64,000 nt of DNA from Metabacillus halosaccharovorans. GTDB taxonomy: Bacteria > Bacillota > Bacilli > Bacillales > Bacillaceae. A program made the position numbers and the translations under genes. Every line of letters begins with the position of its first letter. The first letter of the stretch is position 1. Below the pieces are notes generated by a model. That model had not been told where the DNA came from, did not search any database, and worked only from the letters and a program-made list of their open reading frames with translations. Positions 45,582-54,297 of the stretch are shown here, piece by piece. Location: NCBI RefSeq assembly GCF_002019635.1, contig NZ_KV917372.1, forward strand, positions 1,798,001 to 1,862,000. Direction: 5' to 3'.

Positions 45582-47168
45582 TTATTTATACGGCTCTATG
45601 TTTTCGTCATACCATTTGCTGAACTCTTCAAATTCCTTCTCCTGCTCTTTATAAAGTGTGTTCGCCTCCTCATCTACCTCATTACCACCAAGCTCAGGAT
45701 ACTTTTTAACAAATTCATCAAACGCACTAATTTCTAGATTGCCGGATATAATGCCCCAGAATGTTTCATCTCTTAACGTATTAATATCTGTTCCATACTC
45801 AGTCCAGGCAGGACGGGAGATTGCTTTAAAGAAGACCGTTTTTTCTCTAATCGGCATAGATGTTTCGGCTCTCTTATTGAATAATTCAATCACTTCAGGT
45901 GTATTTTGAATATTTGCTTCATCTTTTCTTTGAACATACCAATTGTAGTTTCCTAAACCGAGCTTATTCATCTCATCCGGGTTCACCAAACTCTTATATT
46001 GTCCATCCTTCATCTCATAGTGCTCACCTTCCTTACCATACGTTACAAGCTTATAGGTTTCCGGTGATGCAATACGATCAACAACTTTTACCACTTCACC
46101 AGGCTCTTCAGCTGCAGCTGTGACGGATAGGAAAGACCAACCAATTTCATCTGCAGGTAAATCTGAAGCAAAACCATCTGGTCCTTTAATCGGCTCAATT
46201 GGCATATACTCACCATCGGGATTGATCGCTTTAAATGACATATGATGATTAAAGTCAGGATTGAAAAATGCTACCCAACGATAAATTGAACCGATCTTAC
46301 CGTTAGCCATAATTTCATCTACTTTTGCTTGCTCAATTGGTGATAACATACGCGGGTCAATAACACCCTCTTTATATAAATCTTGTAAAATCTGTAATAC
46401 TTCTCTTACTTCCGGGAGTGTTGAACCATATTTCACCGTACCATCTTCTGTAATCATAAACTGATCAGGATCTACACCATAAGCAAGGAAGAATGGTGCA
46501 AATGCGCGGTAAAGATTCTCCCCGGAAATACCATATGTATCATCCTTACCATTTCCATCTGGATCATCATGAGTAAACGCCTTTAACACTTCGATATATT
46601 CATCAACCGTTGTCGGAACTTCAAGACCTAATTTTTCTAACCAATCTTTTCGAATAATTGTTGTCATTGTACCTGGCTCAGATACATCCCCTGGAATTCT
46701 AAAGATCTTTCCACTTGGATCCCAATGGTAAAACATCGTTTCTTTCGAATAATAATTGATAATGTTTTTTCCATTTTCCTGTAAATATGGAGTTAGATCT
46801 TGTACAGCTCCAGCTTTTGCCCAACTTTGGAATTCTTTATTCATATCCCAGTGCCACATGACATCAGGCATTTGACTCGTATCACTCATAAGCAGGTTGA
46901 TTTTTGTCTTTGCTTCCTCCCAACCTGGTAAAAAGATATTTTCTATATTTACTTCTCTTCCCAGGTGATCCGTAAGATCTTCCTCAAGAGCTGTTTCAGT
47001 CCAGGCATTCGGTGTTTTAGGACCACCCATTAAAGCTAAACTTACATCTAATGTTCCTGTTCCGTCGCTTTTTTTCGTATCTTTACTAGCTTCTTCATTC
47101 GAACATGCCATTAATAGTGACGAGAGAGTTAAAGAAATCGCTATACCTGATAACAAACCTTTTTTCAA
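45582..47168 (-). CDS. LplA/YtcQ-type sugar-binding lipoprotein
   Basis: A 528-residue extracellular receptor with a lipoprotein signal (MKKGLLSGIAI, lipobox LMAC, Cys22) and the long-group features DEYIEVLKAFTHDDPDGNGK and DEIGWSFLSVTAA. First gene of the third importer operon; a cre site lies about 95 bases upstream. Given the mannobiose epimerase, phosphorylase, ManA and alpha-galactosidase alongside, its ligand is probably mannobiose or a galactomannan oligosaccharide, but the binding site itself is not readable from sequence. Confidence 0.92.
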   Translation of the reverse strand: MKKGLLSGIAISLTLSSLLMACSNEEASKDTKKSDGTGTLDVSLALMGGPKTPNAWTETALEEDLTDHLGREVNIENIFLPGWEEAKTKINLLMSDTSQMPDVMWHWDMNKEFQSWAKAGAVQDLTPYLQENGKNIINYYSKETMFYHWDPSGKIFRIPGDVSEPGTMTTIIRKDWLEKLGLEVPTTVDEYIEVLKAFTHDDPDGNGKDDTYGISGENLYRAFAPFFLAYGVDPDQFMITEDGTVKYGSTLPEVREVLQILQDLYKEGVIDPRMLSPIEQAKVDEIMANGKIGSIYRWVAFFNPDFNHHMSFKAINPDGEYMPIEPIKGPDGFASDLPADEIGWSFLSVTAAAEEPGEVVKVVDRIASPETYKLVTYGKEGEHYEMKDGQYKSLVNPDEMNKLGLGNYNWYVQRKDEANIQNTPEVIELFNKRAETSMPIREKTVFFKAISRPAWTEYGTDINTLRDETFWGIISGNLEISAFDEFVKKYPELGGNEVDEEANTLYKEQEKEFEEFSKWYDENIEPYK

Positions 47169-47260
47169 TTGATTGTCCCCCTTTAATGTTTAAAGTGTAA
47201 AATTCCCATTCCCTAAGTTTCCATTTTCAGTTTCAATCCTTAACAAGTAAACGATCACCT

Positions 47261-47276
47261 TTGTATACGCTTACAA
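47261..47276 (-). promoter_or_regulatory. cre site upstream of the third importer operon
   Basis: The minus strand reads TTGTAAGCGTATACAA, containing TGTAAGCGTATACA, a full match to the CcpA operator consensus TGWAANCGNTNWCA. This is the best cre in the window and implies catabolite repression of the importer. Confidence 0.8.
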
Positions 47277-47746
47277 ATACTTAATTAATTAATTTGAAAT
47301 TTAGTGAGTCTTTTTGATTTAGACCTCTATTAAATTAGTAATTAACTAGCATATACATTAATTCCACTCCAAAATACGTACGTTTACTTTATTAAGTCAA
47401 TGAATAAACTCTACTTTTCTTGAAATACACTATACAAAAATAGTTAAAATCCTTGTCTCCCATCTCCTTCGATTTTAGGATTTAGCATATGTGTTCATTC
47501 ATTACTCCTTCATTTTAAATTCGTTGATATATATCGTCAATACAATTTTTATTAATATTTTGAATATTCAAAAATTAATATTACATTTTATTATATTTAT
47601 AAAACAATTAAAGAAAACACACTTTAATAAGATCTATTACCTTACATAAAGTTTATTCATGATAATCGATAACTTAATATGTTAGCAAAATATTACATCT
47701 GATTATTTTTTTTGAACTTTTTTTAACACTTTTTCCAACCTCATAT

Positions 47747-47775
47747 AAAAAAGACTCATATAAGTCAGCTTTTTT
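47747..47775 (-). terminator. probable terminator of the pra operon
   Basis: AAAAAAGCTGACT and AGTCTTTTTT can pair around TATATG on the minus strand, ending in a T run. The GC content of the stem is low, and it lies about 175 bases past the praA stop, so the call is moderate. Confidence 0.5.
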
Positions 47776-47951
47776 CCCGCCGTCTCATTGAGTCTCTTTT
47801 ATATTTTGTTTTAACTTGTCTTATCTTTTTCTCCCTAAGAAAATTGACTTAGCCACCAGCAATCGTAAATAAACCTAGTAGTGATCAGGAAGACTTTTTA
47901 TAGCATATTTTATATCCTTTATAATAATTAAATATAGGTAACTTACTTTTT

Positions 47952-48776
47952 TCAACTACTAGGTTGAAGAGTCTCCTTAATATCAAACGTCATGATCGCA
48001 TTACCGCTTCCGGATGATTGAGCATAAGTATGGAATGAGGGATTGTAGCCATCCGCCAACACACCAAGCATCATAGCAAGATGACGCCCTCCTCCTTCAA
48101 CTCCTGCAACTTTAGCATATTGAGGCAGCATTTCTTTAGCAAGATTCCAGTTCTTCCCCATAATATAATTGATAAACTGTTTATCTAAGGCTTGCTCAGA
48201 AACAGTAGGCATATGGTGACGCCCTCTTACTAAATTATGAGCAAGTGCACCACTGAAGATAAACACATAGTTTTTATCGTCACTATTTAGTACATTCCCA
48301 ATTTCCTGCCCCCATTTATAGGTTTCTTCTAATCCAGCTGCAAGTGTGATCGATAAATTGACTACTGGAAAATCTTCGTTAGGTACAAGGTAACGAAGAG
48401 GAACAACTGTACCATAATCCCACACGTATGTTGGATCATTAACAGAAATAACCGGAATTTTTGCTCGTTTACCAGCCATCACTAATCTTTCGCCTAAACT
48501 TTGGTCTCCAGGATACTCATATTTTACATCAGAAATAATGTCGGGACATTCGAATGCGGTTAAAGTTCCTTTATGCTTTGGTGACACATCTACATAATGA
48601 TGAAATGTTGATTGCCAATGACATGAAACAATAATAACCCCATCCGGTTTTATTTTCTCTATATTCTCTGAAATAGCATCCATCTTCACAACAATTTCTT
48701 GCTGATATTCAGGTACATTTTCTCGATGACAAATACTTGGAACATGTGCAGCCAAAACACCCAATTCAATTGTCAT
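47952..48776 (-). CDS. praA: class III extradiol dioxygenase, probable protocatechuate 2,3-dioxygenase
   Basis: A 274-residue LigB-type non-heme Fe(II) dioxygenase. Likely iron ligands are the His in VLAAHVPSICH (His11), the His in IIVSCHWQS and the Glu in GVEGGGRHLAM. Single-subunit enzymes of this type cleave homoprotocatechuate or protocatechuate at the 2,3 bond. The neighbours settle the likely substrate: 4-hydroxybenzoate hydroxylase makes protocatechuate, and praH-, praB- to praG-like genes match the Paenibacillus 2,3-cleavage set. The ATG at 48776 follows GGAGGG; the frame extends 5 codons further. It is the last gene of the operon. Homoprotocatechuate 2,3-dioxygenase is the alternative. 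Confidence 0.82.
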   Translation of the reverse strand: MTIELGVLAAHVPSICHRENVPEYQQEIVVKMDAISENIEKIKPDGVIIVSCHWQSTFHHYVDVSPKHKGTLTAFECPDIISDVKYEYPGDQSLGERLVMAGKRAKIPVISVNDPTYVWDYGTVVPLRYLVPNEDFPVVNLSITLAAGLEETYKWGQEIGNVLNSDDKNYVFIFSGALAHNLVRGRHHMPTVSEQALDKQFINYIMGKNWNLAKEMLPQYAKVAGVEGGGRHLAMMLGVLADGYNPSFHTYAQSSGSGNAIMTFDIKETLQPSS

Positions 48777-48810
48777 TTTAACCCTCCACACCCTTTGTTT
48801 TTAACAAAAC

Positions 48811-49008
48811 TTAATTTGAAGCATTTCGCTTTTCAACAGACTCTCCAGCAATTCCCCAATGACTTTTTGGAATTTCAGTCACTATCACTCTAACAGTCTC
48901 TTTTGGGACCTCCAATGTCGTGGTGATTGTTTCAGTAATATTAGCAATAACACTTTCAATCTTCTCTTTTGGACGCCCTTCCATAATGTTAACGTTTACA
49001 ATCGGCAT
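48811..49008 (-). CDS. praC: 4-oxalocrotonate tautomerase
   Basis: A 65-residue tautomerase converting 2-hydroxymuconate (enol) to 2-oxo-3-hexenedioate. After Met removal the catalytic Pro1 is exposed (MPIVNVNIMEGR), and the other active-site residues fall exactly at family positions: Arg11, Arg39 (in KETVRVIVTEI) and Trp50 (KSHWG). Length matches the 62-residue DmpI/XylH. It sits between the decarboxylase and dioxygenase genes, all in one direction with short gaps. Confidence 0.93.
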   Translation of the reverse strand: MPIVNVNIMEGRPKEKIESVIANITETITTTLEVPKETVRVIVTEIPKSHWGIAGESVEKRNASN

Positions 49009-49040
49009 AATAGATTCTCCTTTCTCCCCCTGTTCTCTAC

Positions 49041-49826
49041 TTATTCCCCTACAGAAAAACCAACTTCCCCAAGTCCATCAAGCTTAGCTGTCACATGATC
49101 ACCATACGATAATTGGACAGCTCCAGTAATTCCTCCTGTCAAAATAACTTGGCCAGCCTTCAAATTTTCGCCTTTTCGATGTAGCATGTTCGCAAGCATG
49201 GCAACAGAATTCGCCGGGTGTCCTAAAACAGCTGCTCCTGCACCAAGGTCCTTAATCACTCCATTAATCTTTAAAACAGTACCAACTAAATCTAATTCTA
49301 ATTCTTCTGGTTTCCGAACCTTATTGCCAAAAACAACCCTTGAGGAGGATGCATTATCTGCAATAACATCCGGCAACGTAAAGTTAAAGTTTTCATAACG
49401 GCTATCAATGATCTCAAGTGCTCCACAGACATAATCTGTTGCTGCTAAAACTTGTGCACCAGTAATACCCGGACCTTCAAGATCCTTACCTAAAATAAAG
49501 GCAATTTCCGCTTCCACTTTCGGATGAATATAGTCAGATAAAGAAATTTCTGCTCCATCTTGGATCACCATATTGCTAAAAATGTATCCATAGATCGGTT
49601 CTTCTACATTCATTTGGACCATTTTTGCCCGACTTGTAAGTCCCATCTTTGGTCCAATAATTGAGTGCCCTTGTTCTAATTTTAGCTTTACTAGTTCTTC
49701 TTGAATCAAATAAGCCTCTTCTACAGTTAAACCCGGAACTTTGTCTAAGGTGATTTTTTCGATATCTCTTCTATTCAATTCAGCATCTAATAAATACTTA
49801 GCAATTTCATTATTTGACATACTCAT
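49041..49826 (-). CDS. praD: 4-oxalocrotonate decarboxylase
   Basis: A 261-residue member of the hydratase/decarboxylase family (DmpH/DmpE), with metal-site Glu residues in HPKVEAEIAFILG and the LGHPANSVAMLANMLH block. It decarboxylates 2-oxo-3-hexenedioate to 2-hydroxypenta-2,4-dienoate. The window has two paralogues; this one is called the decarboxylase because it sits between aldolase and tautomerase, as dmpH does in dmpEFGHI. Sequence alone does not separate the two activities, so the assignment rests on gene order. Confidence 0.82.
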   Translation of the reverse strand: MSMSNNEIAKYLLDAELNRRDIEKITLDKVPGLTVEEAYLIQEELVKLKLEQGHSIIGPKMGLTSRAKMVQMNVEEPIYGYIFSNMVIQDGAEISLSDYIHPKVEAEIAFILGKDLEGPGITGAQVLAATDYVCGALEIIDSRYENFNFTLPDVIADNASSSRVVFGNKVRKPEELELDLVGTVLKINGVIKDLGAGAAVLGHPANSVAMLANMLHRKGENLKAGQVILTGGITGAVQLSYGDHVTAKLDGLGEVGFSVGE

Positions 49827-49840
49827 TGTAATTCCTCCTA

Positions 49841-50869
49841 TTAAACTCGAAGACTACTTTTTTCTTTATTAGCTATTTCAGTAGCTACATCAATAATCAT
49901 ATCCTCTTGGCCACCGACAACCTTACGTTTCCCCAACTCTATTAAAATATCACGAGGATCAATGTTAAATTGTTTAGCTGCGCGCTGTGCGTGTAACAAA
50001 AAGCTAGAGTACACACCCGCATATCCCATTACAAGACTATCTCTTGTAATCTCTTGAGGTTGTTTTAATATAGGAGCTACAATATTTTCAGCTAAATCCA
50101 TCATCTTATATAAATCGACTCCACTGTTTAACCCTAGTCTTTCTAATACAGCCACTAAAACTTCTGTCTGAGTATTCCCAGCGCCAGCTCCTAAGCAACG
50201 AACACTACCATCTATTCTTGTTGCACCTTCGTCAATGGCAACAAGTGTATTAGCCATCGCAAGCGATAAATTATTATGAGCATGAAAACCAATATTAGTG
50301 GTTAGGCTTTGACGAAGGGATCGAATTTTTTCACGAACTTCATTTGGAATCATGGCTCCTGCTGAATCAACGACATAAACAGTATCTGCTCCATAACTTT
50401 CCATTAGTTTAGCTTGCTCTACTAACTTATCAACTGGTGCCATATGAGACATCATTAAGAAACCTACCGTCTCCATACCAAGTTCTTTTGCTAAAGTAAT
50501 GTGTTGAGGAGCAACATCTGCTTCTGTTACATGAGTAGCAATTCGAGCCATTTTTGCTCCAATACTAGCTGCTTGCTTCAATTCATTCATCGTCCCGATT
50601 CCCGGTATTAATAATACAGCCACTTTTGCGTTGTCACAAACCGATACAGCTGCTTCAATTAGTTTCATTTCGTCTGTTAAAGAAAGACCATATTGTTGGG
50701 AAGACCCCCCTAACCCATCTCCATGAGCTACTTCCATATAAGACACTCCGGCATCATTTAATGCACGTGCTACATCACGAACTTGGTCAACTGTATATTG
50801 ATGACCGATCGCATGACTACCGTCTCGTAAAGCTACTTCTGTAATGAGAACATCTCGGTTATCGTTCAT
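49841..50869 (-). CDS. praG: 4-hydroxy-2-oxovalerate aldolase
   Basis: A 342-residue class II aldolase of the DmpG/MhpE family that splits 4-hydroxy-2-oxovalerate into pyruvate and acetaldehyde. ALRDGSHAIGHQYT carries the catalytic Arg and metal Asp, and IGFHAHNNLSLAMAN the two metal-binding His. The C-terminal domain (about 260-342) is the part that contacts the acetaldehyde dehydrogenase, encoded next to it, to channel the aldehyde. The ATG at 50869 is well placed. Confidence 0.93.
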   Translation of the reverse strand: MNDNRDVLITEVALRDGSHAIGHQYTVDQVRDVARALNDAGVSYMEVAHGDGLGGSSQQYGLSLTDEMKLIEAAVSVCDNAKVAVLLIPGIGTMNELKQAASIGAKMARIATHVTEADVAPQHITLAKELGMETVGFLMMSHMAPVDKLVEQAKLMESYGADTVYVVDSAGAMIPNEVREKIRSLRQSLTTNIGFHAHNNLSLAMANTLVAIDEGATRIDGSVRCLGAGAGNTQTEVLVAVLERLGLNSGVDLYKMMDLAENIVAPILKQPQEITRDSLVMGYAGVYSSFLLHAQRAAKQFNIDPRDILIELGKRKVVGGQEDMIIDVATEIANKEKSSLRV

Positions 50870-50902
50870 TCCAAACCATTCCTTTCCTTTAGAACTTCAT
50901 GT

Positions 50903-51790
50903 TTAAGAAACAACAGAATTCAGTTTATTTTTAGCCAGCTCTTCCGCTACTTTTACTGCTGAGGCTGTCATGATATCTAAATTTCCAGAGTATTTCGGTA
51001 AGTAGTCCCCTGCTCCTTCTACCTCGATAAATATCGTTACACGGTTTCCATCAAAGATCGGTTCTGTTCGGAGTCGATAACCTGGTACATAAGCTTGAAC
51101 TTGTTTGACCATTTCTTTAATAGATGAAGTAATTTCTTCCTCATCAATTTGTCTTGGTTCGACAACAGCATAAACAGTATCTCTCATTAATATAGGGGGT
51201 TCTGCTGGATTAAGAATAATGATAGCTTTCCCCTTCTTAGCTCCACCAACCTCCTCTATCCCACGTTTTGTCGTTTGGGTAAATTCATCTATATTTGCTC
51301 TTGTTCCTGGACCTGCACTTTTACTTGAAATCGTTGCAACAATTTCGGCATAGTCAACAGGACAAATCCGATTTACGGCATGAACAATCGGAATCGTCGC
51401 CTGACCTCCACAAGTAATTAAATTGATGTTAGGAACATTTAGGTTTTCCCCCAGATTAACTGGAGGGACAACAAAAGGCCCTCTTGCCGCTGGAGTTAAG
51501 TCAAGGACTTGTTTTCCGGCTTCTTTTAAAAGTTTCGCATGTCGAACATGAGCTTTTGCCGATGTTGCATCAAAGAAAATATCTGCATCATCACTGTTAC
51601 TTTCTAAAAATTCCTCTAATCCATTCGTATATGTTTGATAACCTCGCTCTCTTGCCCTAAAAACACCATCAGAATGAGGGTCAATTCCGATTAATGAGGT
51701 TAACTCAAGTGACTCAGATCTTTCTAGTTTCAACATTAAATCTGTCCCGATGTTCCCAGTACCTATGATTGCTACTTTTATTTTTCCCAT
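50903..51790 (-). CDS. praF: acetaldehyde dehydrogenase (acylating)
   Basis: A 295-residue DmpF/MhpF-type enzyme making acetyl-CoA from acetaldehyde, NAD and CoA. The NAD-binding start is [16 protein letters not shown] and the catalytic Cys is in [16 protein letters not shown]. Length is a little below DmpF (about 310). It partners the aldolase encoded immediately downstream. Confidence 0.94.
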   Translation of the reverse strand: MGKIKVAIIGTGNIGTDLMLKLERSESLELTSLIGIDPHSDGVFRARERGYQTYTNGLEEFLESNSDDADIFFDATSAKAHVRHAKLLKEAGKQVLDLTPAARGPFVVPPVNLGENLNVPNINLITCGGQATIPIVHAVNRICPVDYAEIVATISSKSAGPGTRANIDEFTQTTKRGIEEVGGAKKGKAIIILNPAEPPILMRDTVYAVVEPRQIDEEEITSSIKEMVKQVQAYVPGYRLRTEPIFDGNRVTIFIEVEGAGDYLPKYSGNLDIMTASAVKVAEELAKNKLNSVVS

Positions 51791-51814
51791 ATGAATCTCC
51801 TTTCCCCTAAGTGA

Positions 51815-52597
51815 TTATGAAGAAAACCGGACTGAAACTTCTCCTAAATGAGCAATTCTTGCTGAAAAGAAATCTCCTGGTTTTGCTTCTACAGCTGCAG
51901 AAAGTGCACCTGAGAGAATCACTTCTCCAGCTTTTAAAGCTATATCAAATTCACTTAATTTATTGGCAAGCCATGCTACACAATTTGCCGGATGCCCCAT
52001 TACGGCTGCTCCAACTCCCGTATTAACGATCTCTCCATTTTTTGATAAAACCATGCCAATTTGTTCAAGGTCTACAGAATCCACTCGAACAGGTTTTCCA
52101 CCTAAAACATAATGACTGCTTGAAGCATTATCTGCTATCGTATCTTGAAGTTTGATTTTCCAATCCTTCACACGGCTATCGACGATCTCAATTGCGGGTA
52201 GAAGATAATCTGTTGCTTGAAGCACATCCAGTGCGGTTACATTTGGTCCTTTTAGATCCTTTTTAAGAACAAACGCAATCTCTGCCTCCACTTTAGGTTG
52301 CATAACACGTTCAAAAGATAGCTCAGATCCATTTTCAACGACCATTCCATCTAGTAAGTGGCCATAATCTGGTTCATCCACACCAAGTAATTGTTGCATC
52401 GCAAGAGAGGTTAATCCAATTTTTTTCCCAACAATTATTTGACCTTGGGCTAGTTTGTGTTTAATAATTTCTAATTGAACAGCGTAAGCATCTTGAGTTG
52501 TAAAAGTTGTACTTTGTTCAGTTAAAGCCGCAATTCCGACTCTTTCTTTTTCTGCTTGTAATAATTGATTTGCAAATAATACGGTTGATTCCATCAT
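51815..52597 (-). CDS. praE: 2-hydroxypenta-2,4-dienoate (2-keto-4-pentenoate) hydratase
   Basis: A 260-residue paralogue of the decarboxylase at 49041, sharing QPKVEAEIAFVLK and GHPANCVAWLANKL. It hydrates 2-hydroxypenta-2,4-dienoate to 4-hydroxy-2-oxovalerate. It is named the hydratase because it lies between the semialdehyde dehydrogenase and acetaldehyde dehydrogenase genes, the dmpE place. The hydratase/decarboxylase assignment could be swapped. Confidence 0.82.
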   Translation of the reverse strand: MMESTVLFANQLLQAEKERVGIAALTEQSTTFTTQDAYAVQLEIIKHKLAQGQIIVGKKIGLTSLAMQQLLGVDEPDYGHLLDGMVVENGSELSFERVMQPKVEAEIAFVLKKDLKGPNVTALDVLQATDYLLPAIEIVDSRVKDWKIKLQDTIADNASSSHYVLGGKPVRVDSVDLEQIGMVLSKNGEIVNTGVGAAVMGHPANCVAWLANKLSEFDIALKAGEVILSGALSAAVEAKPGDFFSARIAHLGEVSVRFSS

Positions 52598-52613
52598 GAT
52601 TGACCTCCATTTT

Positions 52614-54077
52614 TTAAAGTTTGATACAAATGTTTTTCAACTCGCTATAAAACTCAAAGCTGTGCATACCGCCTTCACGACCGATTCCACTTTGCTTCAT
52701 CCCACCAAACGGTGTACGTAAATCTCTTAAAAACCAAGTATTTACCCAAATAATCCCAGCTTCTACTTCATTTGCCACTCTATGAGCTCTACGAAGATCA
52801 TTCGTCCAAATGGAAGCACTTAGTCCATAATGAGAATCATTTACTTGAGCAATCACCTCATCCTCTAAATCAAATGGAATGACAGTGACAACAGGTCCAA
52901 AGATTTCTTCACGAACACATCTCGCATTTCGATCTAAGCCTGTAATAATCGTAGGCTCAATAAAATACCCTTTTTCTACCCCTGAAGGACGACCTCCTCC
53001 AATACGGATTGTTGCTCCTTCTTCCTTCGCAAGCTCTATATATCCTAAAACGCGCTCATAATGTTCTTTTCCAATCATTGCCCCAATTTTCGTTTTTTCA
53101 TCAAATGGATCCCCAACAACAAGCTCTTTTGTTTTAGCCACAAACTTTTCAATAAATTCTTCATAAACCGGACGTTCAACATAAATTCTTGATCCACATA
53201 AACAAACTTCACCTTGATTGATAAAGCTGGACTTAATAGTCGTTTCTAGTACTTCATTAAGATCAGAATCAGCAAAGATGATATTTGGGTTTTTCCCGCC
53301 TAGTTCGTATGAAAGTTTTTTTAGTGAATTGGCTGCTGCCTTCATGATGGCTGTACCGGTGGATGTTTCACCTGTAAATGTAATTGCATCTACATCGGGA
53401 TGTTCGGTTAAAGCTGATCCAGCAGAGTTAGGTCCAAATCCATGTACAACGTTCACAACACCATCTGGTACACCAGCTTCTTTACAAATTTCAGCTAAAA
53501 CGGTTGCTGTCATTGGTGTCCACTCAGCTGGCTTCAATACAGCCGTATTTCCTGCCGCTAAACATGGAGCAAGTTTCCACGTTAATAGAAGTAATGGAAG
53601 GTTCCAAGGATTGATTAACCCTACAACTCCAACTGGCTTACGTACTGAATAGTTGATCGCCACATCATCATGTTGGTAAGCCTCCGTTCCCATTGTTGTC
53701 ATGTAGTCAGCAAAGAAATGGAAGTTATAGGCTGCTCTTGGGATATCGATCGTACTTGATAACCAAATTGGCTTTCCTGTATCAAGAGATTCTAAACGCG
53801 CTAACTCTTCTTTTCTTTCTAAAATTAAATCACCAATTTTACGTAATACTTTAGAACGTTCCGTTAAAGGAATTGTTTTCCATCTACCGTTTAGTGCTCT
53901 TCTAGCTGCAGATACAGCTAAGTTAACTTCCTCTTTCCCACCTTCAGCTACAGATCCTAATATCTCTTCATTTGCTGGGTTCGTATTCATAAATGTTTTG
54001 TTATTCATCGAATCCATGTATTGCCCATTAATAAAATGTCTACAATCAATTCCTGTCGTTGTAGTAATCGCTTCCAT
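52614..54077 (-). CDS. praB: 2-hydroxymuconic semialdehyde dehydrogenase
   Basis: A 487-residue aldehyde dehydrogenase of the DmpC/XylG group. The catalytic Cys is in QGEVCLCGSRIYV and the Glu in SYELGGKNPNII; VGLINPWNLPLLLLTWK is the substrate-side block shared with HMS dehydrogenases. First gene of the operon. Of two close ATGs, the second (54077) has GGAGG at 7 bases and is preferred. It oxidises the semialdehyde left after ring cleavage and decarboxylation. The operator-like repeats at 54159-54245 precede it. Confidence 0.9.
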   Translation of the reverse strand: MEAITTTTGIDCRHFINGQYMDSMNNKTFMNTNPANEEILGSVAEGGKEEVNLAVSAARRALNGRWKTIPLTERSKVLRKIGDLILERKEELARLESLDTGKPIWLSSTIDIPRAAYNFHFFADYMTTMGTEAYQHDDVAINYSVRKPVGVVGLINPWNLPLLLLTWKLAPCLAAGNTAVLKPAEWTPMTATVLAEICKEAGVPDGVVNVVHGFGPNSAGSALTEHPDVDAITFTGETSTGTAIMKAAANSLKKLSYELGGKNPNIIFADSDLNEVLETTIKSSFINQGEVCLCGSRIYVERPVYEEFIEKFVAKTKELVVGDPFDEKTKIGAMIGKEHYERVLGYIELAKEEGATIRIGGGRPSGVEKGYFIEPTIITGLDRNARCVREEIFGPVVTVIPFDLEDEVIAQVNDSHYGLSASIWTNDLRRAHRVANEVEAGIIWVNTWFLRDLRTPFGGMKQSGIGREGGMHSFEFYSELKNICIKL

Positions 54078-54158
54078 AACCATTCCTCCATAACATAAAT
54101 TGTTTTAAATTCTTAGTATGGTTAGAATAGTACAAATTCGTCCCTCATAAAACATCAT

Positions 54159-54177
54159 TGTTCTTATATGTGGAACA
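54159..54177. promoter_or_regulatory. candidate IclR operator at the praB/IclR promoter
   Basis: TGTTC and GAACA arms enclose TTATATGTG. The 19-base site is repeated at 57556-57574 upstream of pobA (16 of 19 positions identical) inside a longer conserved block. IclR-family activators of aromatic operons bind such GTTC-type repeats. Confidence 0.6.
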
Positions 54178-54214
54178 AGTTGAAATTTTTTAAAAAAATA
54201 TTTTGATTATTCTT

Positions 54215-54245
54215 TTTTTTCACTCTATGTGATATAGTGAAAAAA
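54215..54245. promoter_or_regulatory. 31-base inverted repeat upstream of the IclR gene
   Basis: TTTTTTCACT (54215-54224) and AGTGAAAAAA (54236-54245) are perfect complements, and most of the inner bases also pair. It lies about 55 bases before the IclR start and may be a second operator half of the same control region, or overlap the IclR promoter. Confidence 0.5.
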
Positions 54246-54297
54246 ACCCTCATAAAAGAATAGCGTTCCTCTATAAACAACAGATTGGAGAGTAACC

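Larger units (their letters stand above)
47169..47951. other. 783-base non-coding region separating mannan and aromatic loci
   Basis: The longest gene-free stretch and very AT-rich. It contains the cre site at 47261-47276, a LacI-operator-like sequence (TAATCGATAACTTA, about 47663-47676) and, toward the right, a terminator-like hairpin for the praA end of the aromatic operon. I see no coding sequence on either strand. Confidence 0.6.

Noticed and set aside
53218-53652. 144-codon open frame on the plus strand
   Set aside because: It is antisense within praB, whose catalytic motifs are intact, and has no ribosome binding site or recognisable domain.
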